In this document: piece by piece, positions 37,760 through 49,682 of the stretch | How positions within the stretch are numbered: position 1 is the stretch's first letter | How the letters are laid out: every line of letters starts with the position of its first letter | Assembly: GCA_038503065.1 (NCBI GenBank) | Contig: JBCAMK010000010.1 | Location: forward strand, 868,001 to 932,000 | DNA: 64,000 nucleotides | Reading direction: 5' to 3' | DNA from: Paragyromitra xinjiangensis | Lineage: Eukaryota; Ascomycota; Pezizomycetes; Pezizales; Discinaceae | Program-made: the position numbers and the translations under genes | The notes under the pieces: generated by a model | Seen by the model: the letters and a program-made list of their open reading frames with translations, nothing else | Database searches by the model: none | Told to the model about the DNA's origin: nothing

Positions 37760-39855
37760 ATGGCCGACGTGTCTCCAGAAGACGCTGCCGCGAAGGCTGC
37801 CAAGGAGGAAAAGCTAGCTATTGCTAGGAAGAGGGTGGGTCATTTGTTTCTACGTTTTCTTCGTTCTTAGCACTAAGCTTCAATTCACACTTTCGTCAAA
37901 ACCAAGCATCTATTGACAAAACTCGGATGAGTGCATGACTTCAGTTCGAGGAGCTCCGGAAGAAAAAGAAGGGAAAGAGAAAGAGTGAGAGTTCTGTTGC
38001 TGGAGGAACGGGATCAGATGTAGAGTCTGCATCTCCGGCACACAAAACTACTGAAACGCCTGCAGAGATACATGTCAAGGCACTAAAAGAACCAATTGGG
38101 AATGTTGGCAAGGGGTTAGTTTAAAGCCCCCTTAAGAATTTTCCGAGGTTGGATTGTATGTGCTGATAATCATTCGTCTTTCGTCGCCAGAGACAGGCCT
38201 GTCCCTTCACAAGGGAAGGCTATTTCTCGGGAATCTACTGCGGAATCTCCTGATCAGGATACCCCATTGCCACCCTCAACATCTCCTAATGCTACAGCTG
38301 CATCCCACTCGCGGGCGGCCTCAATCCATGTGCGTCGGGTTTCTACCTCAGGTCTCAGAAGACCATCAATCACTGGCGCCGACATCCTTCGGTCCGGCAA
38401 CAAAAGTCCATTAAGTCCCACCGATCTCCCTGATATATACAGGAAGCAGGCTGCAACCATATCAGAGCTTACGGAGGCTGTTGAAAGGTTGGAGTGTGAA
38501 GTCGAGAGATTGAAGGGAGAGGAGAAGAGATTGAGTAATGCTGCTGTGCAGAGGGATGAGGCGATGGAACAGCTAGCAGTCATTAAGACGGGATTAAAGG
38601 AAGCTATGGAGAAATCAGAAACTGCAATTAAGGAGAAGAACGAAAGTGAAGAAGAGGCCGAAAAACTGGTGAGCTGAGCGTTGATTGTTCCCGATATTTT
38701 TGCCTGCACTTTTGTGATGTTCGTGGCAACTGATGCAAATGCACATTATGTGGTCAGAGGTTAGAGGTTGCAGCACTATCTCGGCAGACGTCACATCTCA
38801 GCTCCCAAGTATCCCAAAAGGAAAAAGCCATCTCTGACCTTCGCCTCCAATCATCACAGTCATCATCAAGCCAAGACCGAGAGTCCCTGACTGCTAAGGA
38901 AGATCAAATCGAGAACATGGAAATGGAAATTAGCAAGCTCCGGGGAGATCTCGAAAGGGTAAACAGATCTCTTGTTGAAAGCCAAACCAGGCTAGCTGCT
39001 AGCGAGAGCAAAGTCAAGAGCTTGGAGGAGTCGTACGAGGCCATCTGCATTGAATTGGAAGAGATAAAGGAAAGGTTAGAAAAGACTACGGAGAGTCTAG
39101 CTACCGATAGCGCAGCTAGAAGCGCTGCTGAGAACCTTACGAAATCTTTGCAAACTGAACTTAGCGTCGCGAATGCTGCGATTAAAACTCATGAGGCTAC
39201 AATATCTACGTGGGAGAAGGATTATAACACTCTCAAGGCTATGTATAGGGATTCCGACGCAAAAACTCAAGAGGCGCAGAAGAAAGCAGGTGCTGTGGAA
39301 CGTGAGCACAAGGACTTAATTGCTCAAGTCACGGAATTGAAGAAACGCACAACGGTTTTAGAGAATGAGAACGCAAACTTGCGTAATTCACTAGAAAAAA
39401 ACGAGCGGGATGGTCGAAAAAGTACTGGAGTTACACAGCAAGACGATGATGATGTCGACGAACTCGAGGATGCAGAGCGCAGGAGGCTACAGCACAGAAT
39501 TCAGCAGTTGGAAACAGAGCTATTTGATGAAAGGAAGAAGTGGCACAGCAGTGAGAGACAGCGATTGGCATCTCCGGATCAAAGCCCCGCATTCTTAGAT
39601 GTCGACCTGAATCCTGCAGGAGCTGCTGGGTACGACATGCAGCAGCAATCTCAGCGAGGAATGCAACGGAGGCAGCAGCAACAAGCGGAGAACTTGTACG
39701 CTCTTGAGGCAGAAGAGAGGAGGCGACAAGATGCTGAAAGGATCGAGCGAGTGAAAGATGTTAAGCGGGGCTTGGTACAATGGAAGGGTTGGAGGTTGGA
39801 TCTCACTACAGTTGGAGGAAGTGGGTTGAATTTTGGGGCTATGTTCGAGGTATGA
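37760..39855 (+). CDS. Long coiled-coil protein (golgin/M-protein-repeat-like)
   Basis: Four exons, 37760-37834, 37945-38114, 38191-38668 and 38758-39855, give 606 aa. Introns of 110, 76 and 89 bp are GT-AG and preserve frame (RKR-FEEL, GKG-DRPV, EKL-RLEV). The first 25 residues are Ala/Lys-rich and are followed by a Lys-rich KKKKGKRK patch, a plausible nuclear-localisation or phosphoinositide-binding signal. Residues about 85-160 are Ser/Pro-rich and disordered. Heptad coiled coil runs from about 165 to 440, broken by a Gln/Ser stretch, with a further coil near 455-475. An acidic DDDDVDELEDAE segment precedes it, a Gln-rich tract (QQQSQRGMQRRQQQQ) follows, and the C-terminal block VKRGLVQWKGWRLDL...FGAMFEV ends the protein. 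Fungal proteins of this layout are annotated as golgin or vesicle-tether (Imh1/Uso1-like) or M-protein repeat proteins. No GRIP domain is visible. A membrane-tethering role is an inference. Confidence 0.88.
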
Positions 39856-42800
39856 GGCGGTTAGAGACGTTCGAGGCGCTTCCGAATATGGAATATGGGG
39901 CTTCAACAATCATGATTGTCTGTGAGCTCATTTCTACAGGCAGTCATTTATAGTCTAAGAACCACATATCACTATGGGGAGGGAAGTTTTCCGTGGCGAA
40001 GTGAAACTCAGTTTGTCTTATCACAGCTTAGCACTTGACTTTATGTTACATTATGTCGGAACTGATAGCAGATTGATACTTAGTGAAGACCGTAGGGAGC
40101 CTAAGATGGGCTAAAAGCCCCCCTAAATACGGTAAAGCGAGCGTAAGAAACCTCCTCCATAGAGCTTGCCAGACAGCTTAAGTAGCTCTGCCACAACATC
40201 AATTCCGATATATCACAAATATTCCCCGAAAGTCCACGAAGAGGCTAAAATATTAAATAATAGGGAAGACCGGATAGCTTGTAGAGAATAGCCGTTGATA
40301 GTCATAACGGAAGTGATATCCTTATCCTTATCCATATTATTTTGCAAAACGAGTGAGGTTGGGTAGTAACTAACACTGCACCCACCAACATAACCAAAAA
40401 TCGTCGACACGGCAATCTAGCAGTGCGCTCGGAATGTATTCAAATAGATCCTATCAAGCCACCCATCCAACCTCGCAACGGGCTCAGCTAGAGCGCCGTT
40501 ATATGGGATGTGGGGGTGACTGCTCCCTAGGTTCGCCCAGTTTACAGTTTTTTTTAGCCAGTAGCTACCTGATTAGGTGCATCCTTTCACTTTGGTTATG
40601 GTGCTCATGACGATTCGAAAGGGTGCTGGGCGCATTCACCGGAAGCCGCACGCCAATTGAACCTGCCAACTCCTGTACCAGTGCCCGAAAATAAAACTGA
40701 CACAGAAAAACAACTAAGTACCATTAATTCTTGTCCAACAAGCCACCTGCCTATTTTTTTTTACCTCAGGTGCTGAATTTGGAGTGATCTATGACAGCAT
40801 GATGTGAGAGAAAACAACCTTCATCGTGATAACAATCACTTATGAGCGCTGGTATTCTACCTCCGTCTTGATGATAAAATTGTTTCTAATAGAAGTGGAC
40901 ACCCATTTTAGGCGCAGAATCCAGTAGCTGGTGAGGAATATATGTATGTTTGCATTCCTTATGTTGAGAGCTATCGTGGTTTAATGATAGCGTATGAGAA
41001 AATAAGTATAAAAAAGAAGTCAAAGAACATGAACGTATGACCGTGGGAATGAAATCTCGCATGGCAAAACTCGATGAACAGCCATGCCTACAAACTCCAT
41101 CCTCTGGGGACATGCGAAACCACCGTCCATATGTTCCGAATTAATTACTACTGCACACAAAGTGATCCGTGCTGGAAATAAAACGGTTGACTGTTCTGAT
41201 TGAAGGCCGAAGTCCAATCCAACTGCCGTATTATTTCGGCCATAAAGAACTGGCCTGGACTAGACTCAACTGAAATACTTTGATCGAAACTGCGCATGTT
41301 CTATTAGGAAAGTGGGTGCTTGATTCTAGTGCCTAGCAGCTGTTTCTGGCACTTTTTAAGGTTTTCCGAAGGTCAATTTAGAACTGCCTAGTCCAAGCTA
41401 GTTCTCTATGATTGAGAAAATGCGGTATGTTGTTTAGGAAACAATCTAGGCCACGACCGTTTGAAATAAAAAGCCCACCCAATCGATAAGCATGTAAAAT
41501 ACTTCAGGATCTATAGAGTCAGGAACATAGAAACCAAAGAAATGAGTAGCACAGCACGTAGATACCAACTAAACTACTAGAGAGCTATTGCCTTAGACAG
41601 ATCTTGATGGTCACATCGGGACCGCTTGGAGAGTCTTGCACAAATGTCTCCCTTGCAGTTTTTATTACATAATAGATGATAGAAACTCGATTGAATATAT
41701 ATAAAGCGTGTTGTTTGCCAAGTAACGTATCTCTAACATAGCATGGTAGCGATTAATTAGAGTATCGATTGTACTATCTGCAATGTACACTCTTTATAAT
41801 TAAGCTTAAGTGCTAGCATCCGAAATCGATTAACGAACCAATTTCCACCCAACCAGGAGCTTTTAAGGGTGCTGTAGTCAAGTAAAATTTGATTCCTCAA
41901 CTGATTTCCGGTCACAGCTGGCAGAAAATCTTTGACTGTACTGGTCCGAGATGACTGCTGGATTTTAACGGGTGAATTGGTGGTTAGTATTGGGTTCAGG
42001 GTAAGGCTTTATGTTTGTGGCGTGCTCCTTCCGTCCGTCGGTATAGCTAGCCTCTGGATCGGTCAGCCACGTTGGCCCGCCTAAAGCGGGTTAGCCCATT
42101 ATTGTGGCTCTTTGAAGAGTTGTTTTTGGCGATAAAAACTAGGTTTTGGCTGGTTGCACCAATTCTCACTCGGATGATATAGGGGCTACCTCACCGCTAA
42201 TACCATGCTAGCTGAGAGGTTAGTGAGATAAGCATCTATCGCTGGCAAACCAATGATGGATTTACTGCAGCTGTCTGTTCCACCGGCAAAAAGCGCGGGA
42301 AATGGTCTGCCCAGAGCGTTAGATCATAGAACCCCACTTGGCGCAAGCTCTATCGTGAGATCTGTAGCGGCTTTGTCTGCATTCCAAATTCTTTCAAGTA
42401 ATACAAGGAGACGAGAACTCCAAAGCTCGCTTCTTCCTCGATGGACCGTCGTTCTATATCCTAGGTCTTGGTTCTGTTACGTTACATACCAATCAACCTT
42501 CAAGGGTTTATCTAGAGGTCCTAACAAAGGTTTATTCCCATCAGCCTGGAAAAGGTGTGGTGCTTCTGAGCGCATCCATCGCCTTCCTAGAATTTCGGTA
42601 TCCACACCAGTTGTGGGAGCCCAAGGTGCAAGCCACGCCCTGAGCGGTAAAGTCGACCGATTTTCCCAGAGGAAACGTCCCATTAGCCATTACCGTACAG
42701 CATGGGGGCTTTACATAGGTGCCTATGCACGTACGTCCCGCAGCCTTCCAAAGTCGCGGGTCTGACATCTCGATCCGTGGTAAAGGGTGATAAGTTGAGG

Positions 42801-44196
42801 GGGGGCAGGTTTTCTCTCTCCTTGTTTTCCCTTTCCTTCCATTGTTCTGGGTCAGAAAATGGCCGTCATGCACCATCGCTCTAGTACCTGACATACGGAA
42901 GGAACACATGTGAGGAAAGATTGGACTGTGGTTCACCTTTTCCTCTGTTTCTCGTGATCACATCTCCGTTTCCATTTGCATTTCCAATTTCATTTCTCTC
43001 TTTTGCCTAATAGCTAGCTACCTTTTTTTCTTTTCTTCCGATTTTTTCCAATTTTTTCCTCTCCCTTCCATCCCCCCAAGATCTCATTTCCTTTCTCACG
43101 TTCACAGACTCTCCCACTCACATATACCTAGTGTATCTCTTTTTATTTGTATTTTTAGTGTTATTTGTGTTTGAATAAAAATAAAGCTGCATAATCTTGT
43201 GGCCCATTTTGGGCTACATCCGTAGTTTCTTACCACATGCAGGATTATTTGGCGAGACATTGGAAAGTGTGGGGTGCCTAGAGGGGAAGGGTTGTGGAAG
43301 GAGGAAGGAACACTATGCGATGTAACACGGACTGTGGGTTTGTGTTCCTGGCATCGGCGGCGATGCCGGGTTCCGTCGCCATCTTTACCCCTTCCGAGTT
43401 GCGTCTCCGGGGGTTATTTTATTACTTCTCTTTCTTTCTTCCTTGTCGCCCTCACATGGGTTGGTGACTATTTGCAAGGGGAATAATTAAAAGCTGGATT
43501 TATTTTATTTGTTCACTATCGTCCCTCAGTTTTCATTCCAACTTATGGTGTTTCGTTTCGCTTTTCCAGTGGCACAGGCGCCCATAGATATCTGGCTTTT
43601 CATTTCCAAGCCCTTTGAAGCCTTCGTCTGTGTTATCTCTTACTAGGGTTCTTTTGTTTTATTTTGTTTTATTTTCCCCCTCTCCTTCCTTTTTACCTAC
43701 GGCCTCTGTAATTTATATTTCCTTCCTATCCTTCCCGTCAAGCCCGTGGTTTACTCATCTCTCCCCTCCCCTCTCCCTCTCCCTCTCCCTCCCTCTCTGC
43801 TGCGGTTAATAGATAAGAAAGGAGGGAAAGTAAGTGGTGAGAGGAAACGAAAGGAAAGAGAACAAAGAGAAATATATAATCTACCTATAAGAAATACCCC
43901 AGAAGGGGAAATCGGACATCTCCCTGCTGGATATCCGCTTCTGCTTGCGCCCGAGCGCTGCCCCAAGCAGCAATTCAGTCGTCTCGCTACCTAGCTAGAG
44001 CACATACCCCACGAGTTTCCGAGGTTTCCACTTGTCCCCTCCCTCTAACCCTATCCTATTGAAGCAATCATTTCGCGGAGAAACGCTGCACAAAGGCGAA
44101 TTAACTCCCTTACCCCCCTCTCTCCCTCTCCCTCCCCACCCGCCTCCTCTCTCCTGATAATCCGGTGGTGTCGCCCGATATACGACTGGACGGAAT
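39856..44196. other. Intergenic spacer and long pyrimidine-rich leader
   Basis: No supported gene. A 170-codon frame at 42253-42765 has no motif. The final kilobase before 44197 is rich in C and T, including CCCTCTCCCTCTCC-type repeats at 43761-43800 and 44118-44160, which resembles the pyrimidine tracts upstream of fungal transcription starts. It is probably the promoter and leader of the PH-like gene. Confidence 0.5.
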
Positions 44197-46135
44197 ATGG
44201 CGGCGATTGAAGGATGGCTCCAGATGCCCGCAGAGCGAAATCTAATAGGTCGCGCTGGCACTTGGAAGGTATGATGAATACCCGACATTCGGTTTCTTTG
44301 AGATTTGTTTTTTTGGTTTCGGTTTTCGTCCTTGATTCTAGGACATCCGATGTTTCCAATGCTGACGTTCTTTGCGCCATGTGACGGATAGAGTAGGTAT
44401 GTTAGATTCGGAACCCATTCGCCTACGACCCCGATATTGGCGCGATCGGCAATTTCGCCAATCCGTCCTACTACGGCTACTGGAGTTGTGGGGTCAGGAG
44501 GAGGAGGAGTGGGAGCTGGGAATAGTGGAAAGCTTTCGCACGCTCTCTCAGGATCGGTTTCGGACGGGATTGAATCACCTCAGCTGCTGATGTCTCTAAC
44601 AATCTACAAACAAAAGGTAAGGGCCTTGGGTTGGTAGGCCGGATAAGCGCACCGGCTGATTGGGTTAATTGCTGTAGAGTGACGCGGAACCTATTGCGCG
44701 CTATCCGTGAGTAATTTTTTCCCTTTCCGAATTTGTGTTTCAAACCCTTTGGCTTCTATTTCGTGCTACAATCTTCAGTTTACTAATCGATTTTCCTGTC
44801 AGGCTGGCGTCTATCGCTTCTTGCTACATTGGCGATGTGGCTTCGCGACACAATAAAAAGAAATCTGTCATTCTCCCAACTTTGATAGTAAATCTCCGTG
44901 CCGAAATCCAGCTCTCTTCTTCGAAATCGTTTAGACGGAGGAGTCATGATGTACCGCCGAGAGAAGGAGCCAAAAAAGAAAGTACAGGAAGAGAAATTCT
45001 CTATTTTCGTCCTGCTCCTGATAGTGTTGTTGCGATTGAGAGATGGGCAAAGGAGATACAATCTTATCTAGTCCCTAGTTCCTCAGATTCGAACACAGCA
45101 AATACAGTCGAGTCTGCGTTCCGGGAAAAATTCAATGAGATTGACCTGGACACACCTACTGCATCTTCATCATTGTTCTTTGTGGATGGCGAGCCTAGCA
45201 CTGCTCTCCTCAGTCCGTCCCTCAGGTCTCGGGCCAGCAACCTTTCGAGCATCGAGTCGGACGACAAGGGAAGTTTGATGAGCAGCACTGCTTCAGAACT
45301 TCCTTCTCCGAGAGCGGATGAGGACTTGTCGCGTTCGTCAGGGGTTGATGGCCGGCCGTCTTTGCATGTCGCCACCAAATCACGGCATTCGATTGGTGTC
45401 GGCTCTGCTCATGATATTAACGACGAAAATTTTGTAAATACCCCGGTGGCCCTTCCCGTGCGTCGTGAAACGATACTTGATCGGTTTTTTTCCTCTACAG
45501 CTCCATCTAGCCCAAATTTATCATCGAATCCTGCCCCCATGAATTCGATCGCCCGATTCGAGGCCTTGATAAGTGATATAGAATTTGGACGAGATCTTGA
45601 ACTTCAAGACCACACTTCGGTTTTCATGAACCACCCGAAGAGGATACCCAGCCCAACCCAGCGGGCATTGGAATACGTTTCCACCGGTTTGATGAAACAT
45701 TCTTCCGAAAGCAGCGACAGCGTAAATGTACGATCAAGCTTAGCTTACCAAGAAGAATTTCAACCCGATAACGAATCAATGAATCTCAGCGTCGGGAACC
45801 TAAACCGGGGCCTCAGTCGACAAACTAGTGAAGCAAGCTTGGGGACGATAGCCAGCATGGCAAATAGTACCGGGGGAGGAGGAGGAGGTATTGAAACCAA
45901 CTTGGGCGTTTCAAACAACAAGCGACACAGCCTAGCAGATTTCTCAATGATGAGGCTCTCGACAACTCCACCGCTGTTCCAAATTTCTACTTCTAGGCGA
46001 GGTTCATATTCAGATATACCAAGAATTTCAGAGTCATATGATGATGGGCCTTCTCCACTTGCATCAACCCCAGGGAGGGATTTCTGTAATCATCCTCGAG
46101 TTACAAGGCCACTGTTTAGGGAATTTTCTTTTTAG
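44197..46135 (+). CDS. PH-like domain protein with long disordered tail
   Basis: Four exons, 44197-44268, 44392-44616, 44678-44706 and 44803-46135, give 552 aa; introns of 123, 61 and 96 bp are GT-AG. Exon 3 is only 29 nt. The N-terminus MAAIEGWLQMP...GTWK joins to SRYVRFG, the first strands of a PH fold (G-W-L and W-K-x-R-Y-V). A Ser/Gly-rich insertion follows, then LLMSLTIYKQK joined to SDAEPIARYPLASIASCYIGD and VILPTLIVNLRA. The closing helix carries the typical Trp (FRPAPDSVVAIERWAKEIQSYL). The rest (about 200-552) is Ser-rich and disordered, with many SP/TP and R-x-x-S sites, a GGGGGG run, and RRxS motifs suited to PKA or AGC kinases. The domain suggests membrane-lipid or protein binding at the cortex. 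The split PH layout is inferred from motif order and the family name is not known to me. Confidence 0.87.
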
Positions 46136-47180
46136 CAAATTTGACGTCGGCCAATGTCATCTTTGCTTATTTTTCGTTTCTTACGCTTTTGAAGATCAAT
46201 ATCAGTGGGGAAGGGTTACTTGGCATGGCTGACCTAGGGAAAGGATGGTGATGAGATAGGATGCCGTGACGTATGGTGACGGTGAGAAATGAGTTGGGTT
46301 TCAATTTACGGGTTGGCGTATATTTATAACAACGGGGAATTATTGATTTATGAGTGGGTGATAGCAATAGCGGATATGTAAAGTACCACTATTCTCTAAA
46401 CCCCACGAGCGCTTATGGTCATTGTGAATGAACGTATCACTTCAATGTTTTTCTTTAGATGATTTTTAGGGAGGGATGTGGGAGCTGGCTCGTCTTGTTC
46501 TTTCATTTCTTTCATTGCTTTATACCCATTTTCTCCTTCAATTGGAAGAGTAGCAGGATCTTCATTCCTGTGCAATTTGTTTCTTGCCGCTGTTCGATTT
46601 TTATCTAGTGGACTCCGGGGGCTTTTGGATAACCAACATTAGAGGTTTGTTATATGGTTTGCAAAGTTAATGTAAAGTTAGATTCGGCTTGTGTTCACAT
46701 ACTTATCAAATATCTCACAAGTATAATTTTGATGCATTTTCAACGATTGTATTTACACTTTTGCATGCGCAGCAACCAAATAATCCACGATTGAGCTTGG
46801 TGAAGTTGGACCAATCAGTAAAAATATGGACCAGTTGCACCCCAACCGAGCGCCCCCGTGTAGCGAGCGCCAATCATATTGACCTTGCTATGGTGGCGGT
46901 ACTGAGTGGGTTAGGGTTTTAGGTGGGGGAGCGCGGATACCAACAACCTCATTCTAACAGCAATTCAACAGCGTATGTAGGTCAGGAAAGACCCATTGAT
47001 AATTTTTCTAAGGTAAATAAGGTGTGCTGAATACAATTCTGGGCTCGGATTTCACACGAAAGCAATGGTTAAGAAGTTATGTCATTGGATTGTTGAGTAA
47101 ATTACAAAAAACTCAAACATATCTCCCCGAAGTGATTAGGAAATAGCCACCCGCCTAAGAAAACAAATAAAACAATGGAA
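46136..47180. other. 3' flank of the PH-like gene, start of the repeat-rich region
   Basis: No gene supported. The first part is probably 3'UTR; a 77-codon frame at 46689-46922 shows no coding signs. Confidence 0.45.
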
Positions 47181-47720
47181 CTAAATAAATACAGGCTCGA
47201 GAGTAACTTCAATATCATCGGGCGCTGGTGACAGTTCTACCCCCACTCTTAACAATGCCAATTCCTGTTCAACATCTTCCAAATTCTCTCGTACCTGCCC
47301 TTCTGTTCTTTCATGCTCTACAGCACTGTTCCACCGTTTAGGTAATCTATTTTCTTCTTTCATTTCCTGTGCTTTTCTTTTCTTCTCCTGAGTGTCAATT
47401 GGTAGTTTAGAAAGCCGTTCTGCTTTATTTTTGATGCGTTCAAGCTTCACTCGCTGTTTTGTCTCCTCTAGCTGTTTTTTTTTCACAATAGAACTCTATT
47501 TCTTTTTTACCTGCAACAGCAAAACCTTCTATTGGAATTTGAGTCCTGTACTGTGGTTGTTTTTCTTTGAGCTGACGGTTTCCTTGAATTAATTCTGCAA
47601 TTTTTTGATCTTTTTGATCAGTTTGAATAAAAGCCCACTCCCCCGCGCGCTCTAATTGCTTTTTCTAACAGCTTGCGATGTCGCCAAGTTGTATGATGAT
47701 TCTCAGGTAAACTATTAATT
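47181..47720 (-). pseudogene. Degraded, Lys/Glu-rich ORF, probable transposon relic
   Basis: The 3' part is an open frame of about 100 codons (KKKQLEETKQRVKLERIKNKAERL, charged coiled coil). Upstream on the same strand a second frame (ERAGEWAFIQTDQKDQKIAELIQ...CEKK) runs into an A9-type homopolymer (47476-47485, T's on the plus strand) where the frame changes. A third short frame (LPENHHTTWRHRKLLEKAI) lies further upstream. Three consecutive frames with shared composition suggest one former ORF broken by small indels. Its charged C-terminal coil recalls the tails of fungal DNA-transposon transposases, but I find no DDE motif and cannot name it. Confidence 0.4.
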
Positions 47721-47909
47721 ACAAGTGATTTTCAGCCTTCGGCCGTTTGGTACTTTGGCAGGGAATTTCGCTTAGCCGTTGCCCCAAAGTCGCGCTCCTT
47801 CGCCCGTTCCTGTTCTTGCTTGCTCGCGCTCCCACTGGCACACCTGCTCTTACTCCCATACCTGCTCGCACTGTAACAGGGTTTCATGTACGTTACATGT
47901 CTTGATCTA

Positions 47910-47990
47910 CATCAGCAAAAAAACGAAATGTCACCTGGTCCGCCCAATGCATCAGGCGACCCAGGCGGTCGGGGCGGAATATAGCCTTTC
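47910..47990 (+). repeat. CATCAGCAAAA repeat, copy 1
   Basis: Begins CATCAGCAAAAAAA and contains TCCGCCCAATGCATCAGGCGA and GGCGGTCGGGGCGGAATATAGCC. About 80 bp is shared with 48736-48817. It is followed by a pyrimidine/GC-rich stretch with CGTCAGTCCTGACG, a perfect 14-bp palindrome near 48040. Confidence 0.75.
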
Positions 47991-48439
47991 CTAAGGTTGC
48001 ACTTTTTGCCCTTTGCACCCGGAGGCGGCCTTTGGGAGGTCGTCAGTCCTGACGACTCCTTTCGCAACTGTTGAAGTAGCCTAGCCTCTGGATGGCTTTG
48101 CTTCAACATCATTTCTCTAGAAGACTTTGACGACCTCCTACAGTCCGGATGCATCCTTCCTGGATTCAATGTTTTGAAGATTATGGATGCTCATGATCGT
48201 GAGCTCGAGCTTTTTGTTATACCTATGGCTATAGGCGTGCAGTGGTCTCCCTGTTACCCTACCTACGTAGGGAGTTACCCTACCTTCCATTTGGTCACCG
48301 TCCCGTCTTCGTTGGACTCCTCTGTGGCTGCCTATTGACTTCCCAGCCTATTTCCAGGCAGTTACTGTGTGGCACGGGCGCATGACGGACATGGGCGGAT
48401 GACGGACAGGGGGTTGATCTTGGCATACTTGGCAGAGTA

Positions 48440-48600
48440 GGACTATTTCTATGGTACAGGACTATTGATAGGATGCTTCGCAATGGGACAAGATTATAGA
48501 TAGGTACAGGACTATAACTAAGGTACATAGAAATATACAAGACTATAATTTAGTGAAAACCAAACTATAGGTGGGTACAGGACTATAGAAAAGATGCTTT
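48440..48600. repeat. Degenerate tandem GGTACAGGACTAT repeats
   Basis: GGTACAGGACTAT occurs exactly three times, starting near 48453, 48502 and 48574, with degenerate copies (GGACAAGATTAT, TACAAGACTAT, AACTATAGG) between them. GATGCTTCGC and GATGCTTTGC follow the first and last. The unit spacing is irregular. It does not code for anything recognisable. Confidence 0.65.
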
Positions 48601-48735
48601 GCGTGTAACGTGTACGCCGTTACTGCCTCTAGCGTGTTTAGTATTTAGTGTTTTAATTCTACGGCCCTGATACTGAAGTATATTGCCTCATCCGCCGCCA
48701 ACTACAAACAACTCCTCCCCACTTTCCCGAACAAA

Positions 48736-48817
48736 CATCAGCAAAAAAATGGATTGTCGCCCGGTCCGCCCAATGCATCAGGCGACTGGGGCGGTCGGGG
48801 CGGAATATAGCCCTCCC
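48736..48817 (+). repeat. CATCAGCAAAA repeat, copy 2
   Basis: Near-identical to 47910-47990 across about 80 bp, differing mainly just after the A-run. It ends 3 bp before the start of the MITE-like element at 48821, which opens with the same CATCAGCAAAAAAA. Confidence 0.75.
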
Positions 48818-48820
48818 TCA

Positions 48821-49066
48821 CATCAGCAAAAAAATTAATTGTCACCCAGTGTGTTTTGGTCTTCAGGTGCATCCTGATCTTCTGGAAGGCCACATTCCTT
48901 CAGAAGTACCAGGTGCAATTTTTCACTTTTAGTATGTTATCATTCAGCCTAATCCGGTAACAATATTTTTGGCACCCAGTATCATTTTGGCACCCAGTGC
49001 ATCCTGATCTTCTGGAAGGCCACATTCCTTCAGAGGCACTGGGTGCCACTTTTTTTTTTGCTGATG
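48821..49066. mobile_element. MITE-like element with CATCAGCAAAA terminal inverted repeats
   Basis: The left end reads CATCAGCAAAAAAA, six intervening bases, then TGTCACCCAGTG. The right end, read on the minus strand, is CATCAGCAAAAAAAAAA, then GTGGCACCCAGTG. These imperfect ~30-bp inverted ends bound 246 bp without an ORF. Inside, a direct repeat of about 38 bp (GTGCATCCTGATCTTCTGGA...CATTCCTTCAGA) occurs at about 48868-48906 and 48998-49035, and GGCACCCAGT recurs twice more. Size, ends and lack of coding fit a MITE. A target-site duplication is not clear (CA on both sides at most), so the superfamily is open. Confidence 0.6.
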
Positions 49067-49369
49067 CAGGCTGTAAATTTTGCCCTTCACTTCTGGGCAA
49101 CAGCTTACTAGTGGTCAGCATGGGGGCGCGCTAGGTTCAGGAGGCTATTCTCTGGGCGGCCACGGAGGGTAGATAAGCGTCTGGAAGACAGCAGGGGGAG
49201 AGCAGTGCGCCCACAGAATCACATTTTCAGCAGGTCACCCTGTGGTCTAGTTTGAATGCTTTTGCCCATATGCTTGTTTACAATTGTTCTATTATTTCTA
49301 TATAGCTCTATATGTACATGTATCTGTTCTTCGTATCCTAGGGGTATGGGGGAGGGGTGCGGAGGCAGC

Positions 49370-49435
49370 GGAGGCTCCTGCAGCGAATTGACCATATGGC
49401 GCAGGCAGCGGAAGCTGCTGCAGCAAATCGATCAA
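49370..49435 (+). repeat. Imperfect tandem duplication of a GCAGCGGA-type unit
   Basis: GGCAGCGGAGGCTCCTGCAGCGAATTGACC is followed by GGCAGCGGAAGCTGCTGCAGCAAATCGATC with about 42 bp period. In one frame both units read as an R-Q-R-(R/K)-L-L-Q-(R/Q)-I-D type helix, so it may be a fossil of a coiled-coil-coding segment. Confidence 0.55.
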
Positions 49436-49450
49436 TTGACTGAGGCGGCA

Positions 49451-49520
49451 CATCAGCAAAAATTGATAAAGCTGCCCCGGCCGCCTGGAGGTCGGAGCGG
49501 TCAGGCAGAATGTTACCCTT
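49451..49520 (+). repeat. CATCAGCAAAA repeat, diverged copy
   Basis: Begins CATCAGCAAAAATTGA and keeps the CCCCGGCCGCCTGG...GGTCGGAGCGGTCAGGCAGAAT architecture of copies 1 and 2, but with many changes. It is the oldest-looking member of the group. Confidence 0.5.
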
Positions 49521-49682
49521 CTGTTAGGTTACTGCTGCATCTTTTGCCTCCTGGAAGTCTCCCTATCCTCACGGACATGGCAATTCTATTGCCTTTGCCT
49601 CCCGAAGGTATGGTTTCGTTTGCTCGTCGCCTGGAGTCGCGCACCCTGTATGGGGGGTTGGTGCCGACCTGCTGACGTTGGG

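Noticed and set aside
42253..42765. 170-codon plus-strand frame
   Set aside because: Looks like chance: Arg/Ser-rich without motif, overlapped by antisense frames of similar length.
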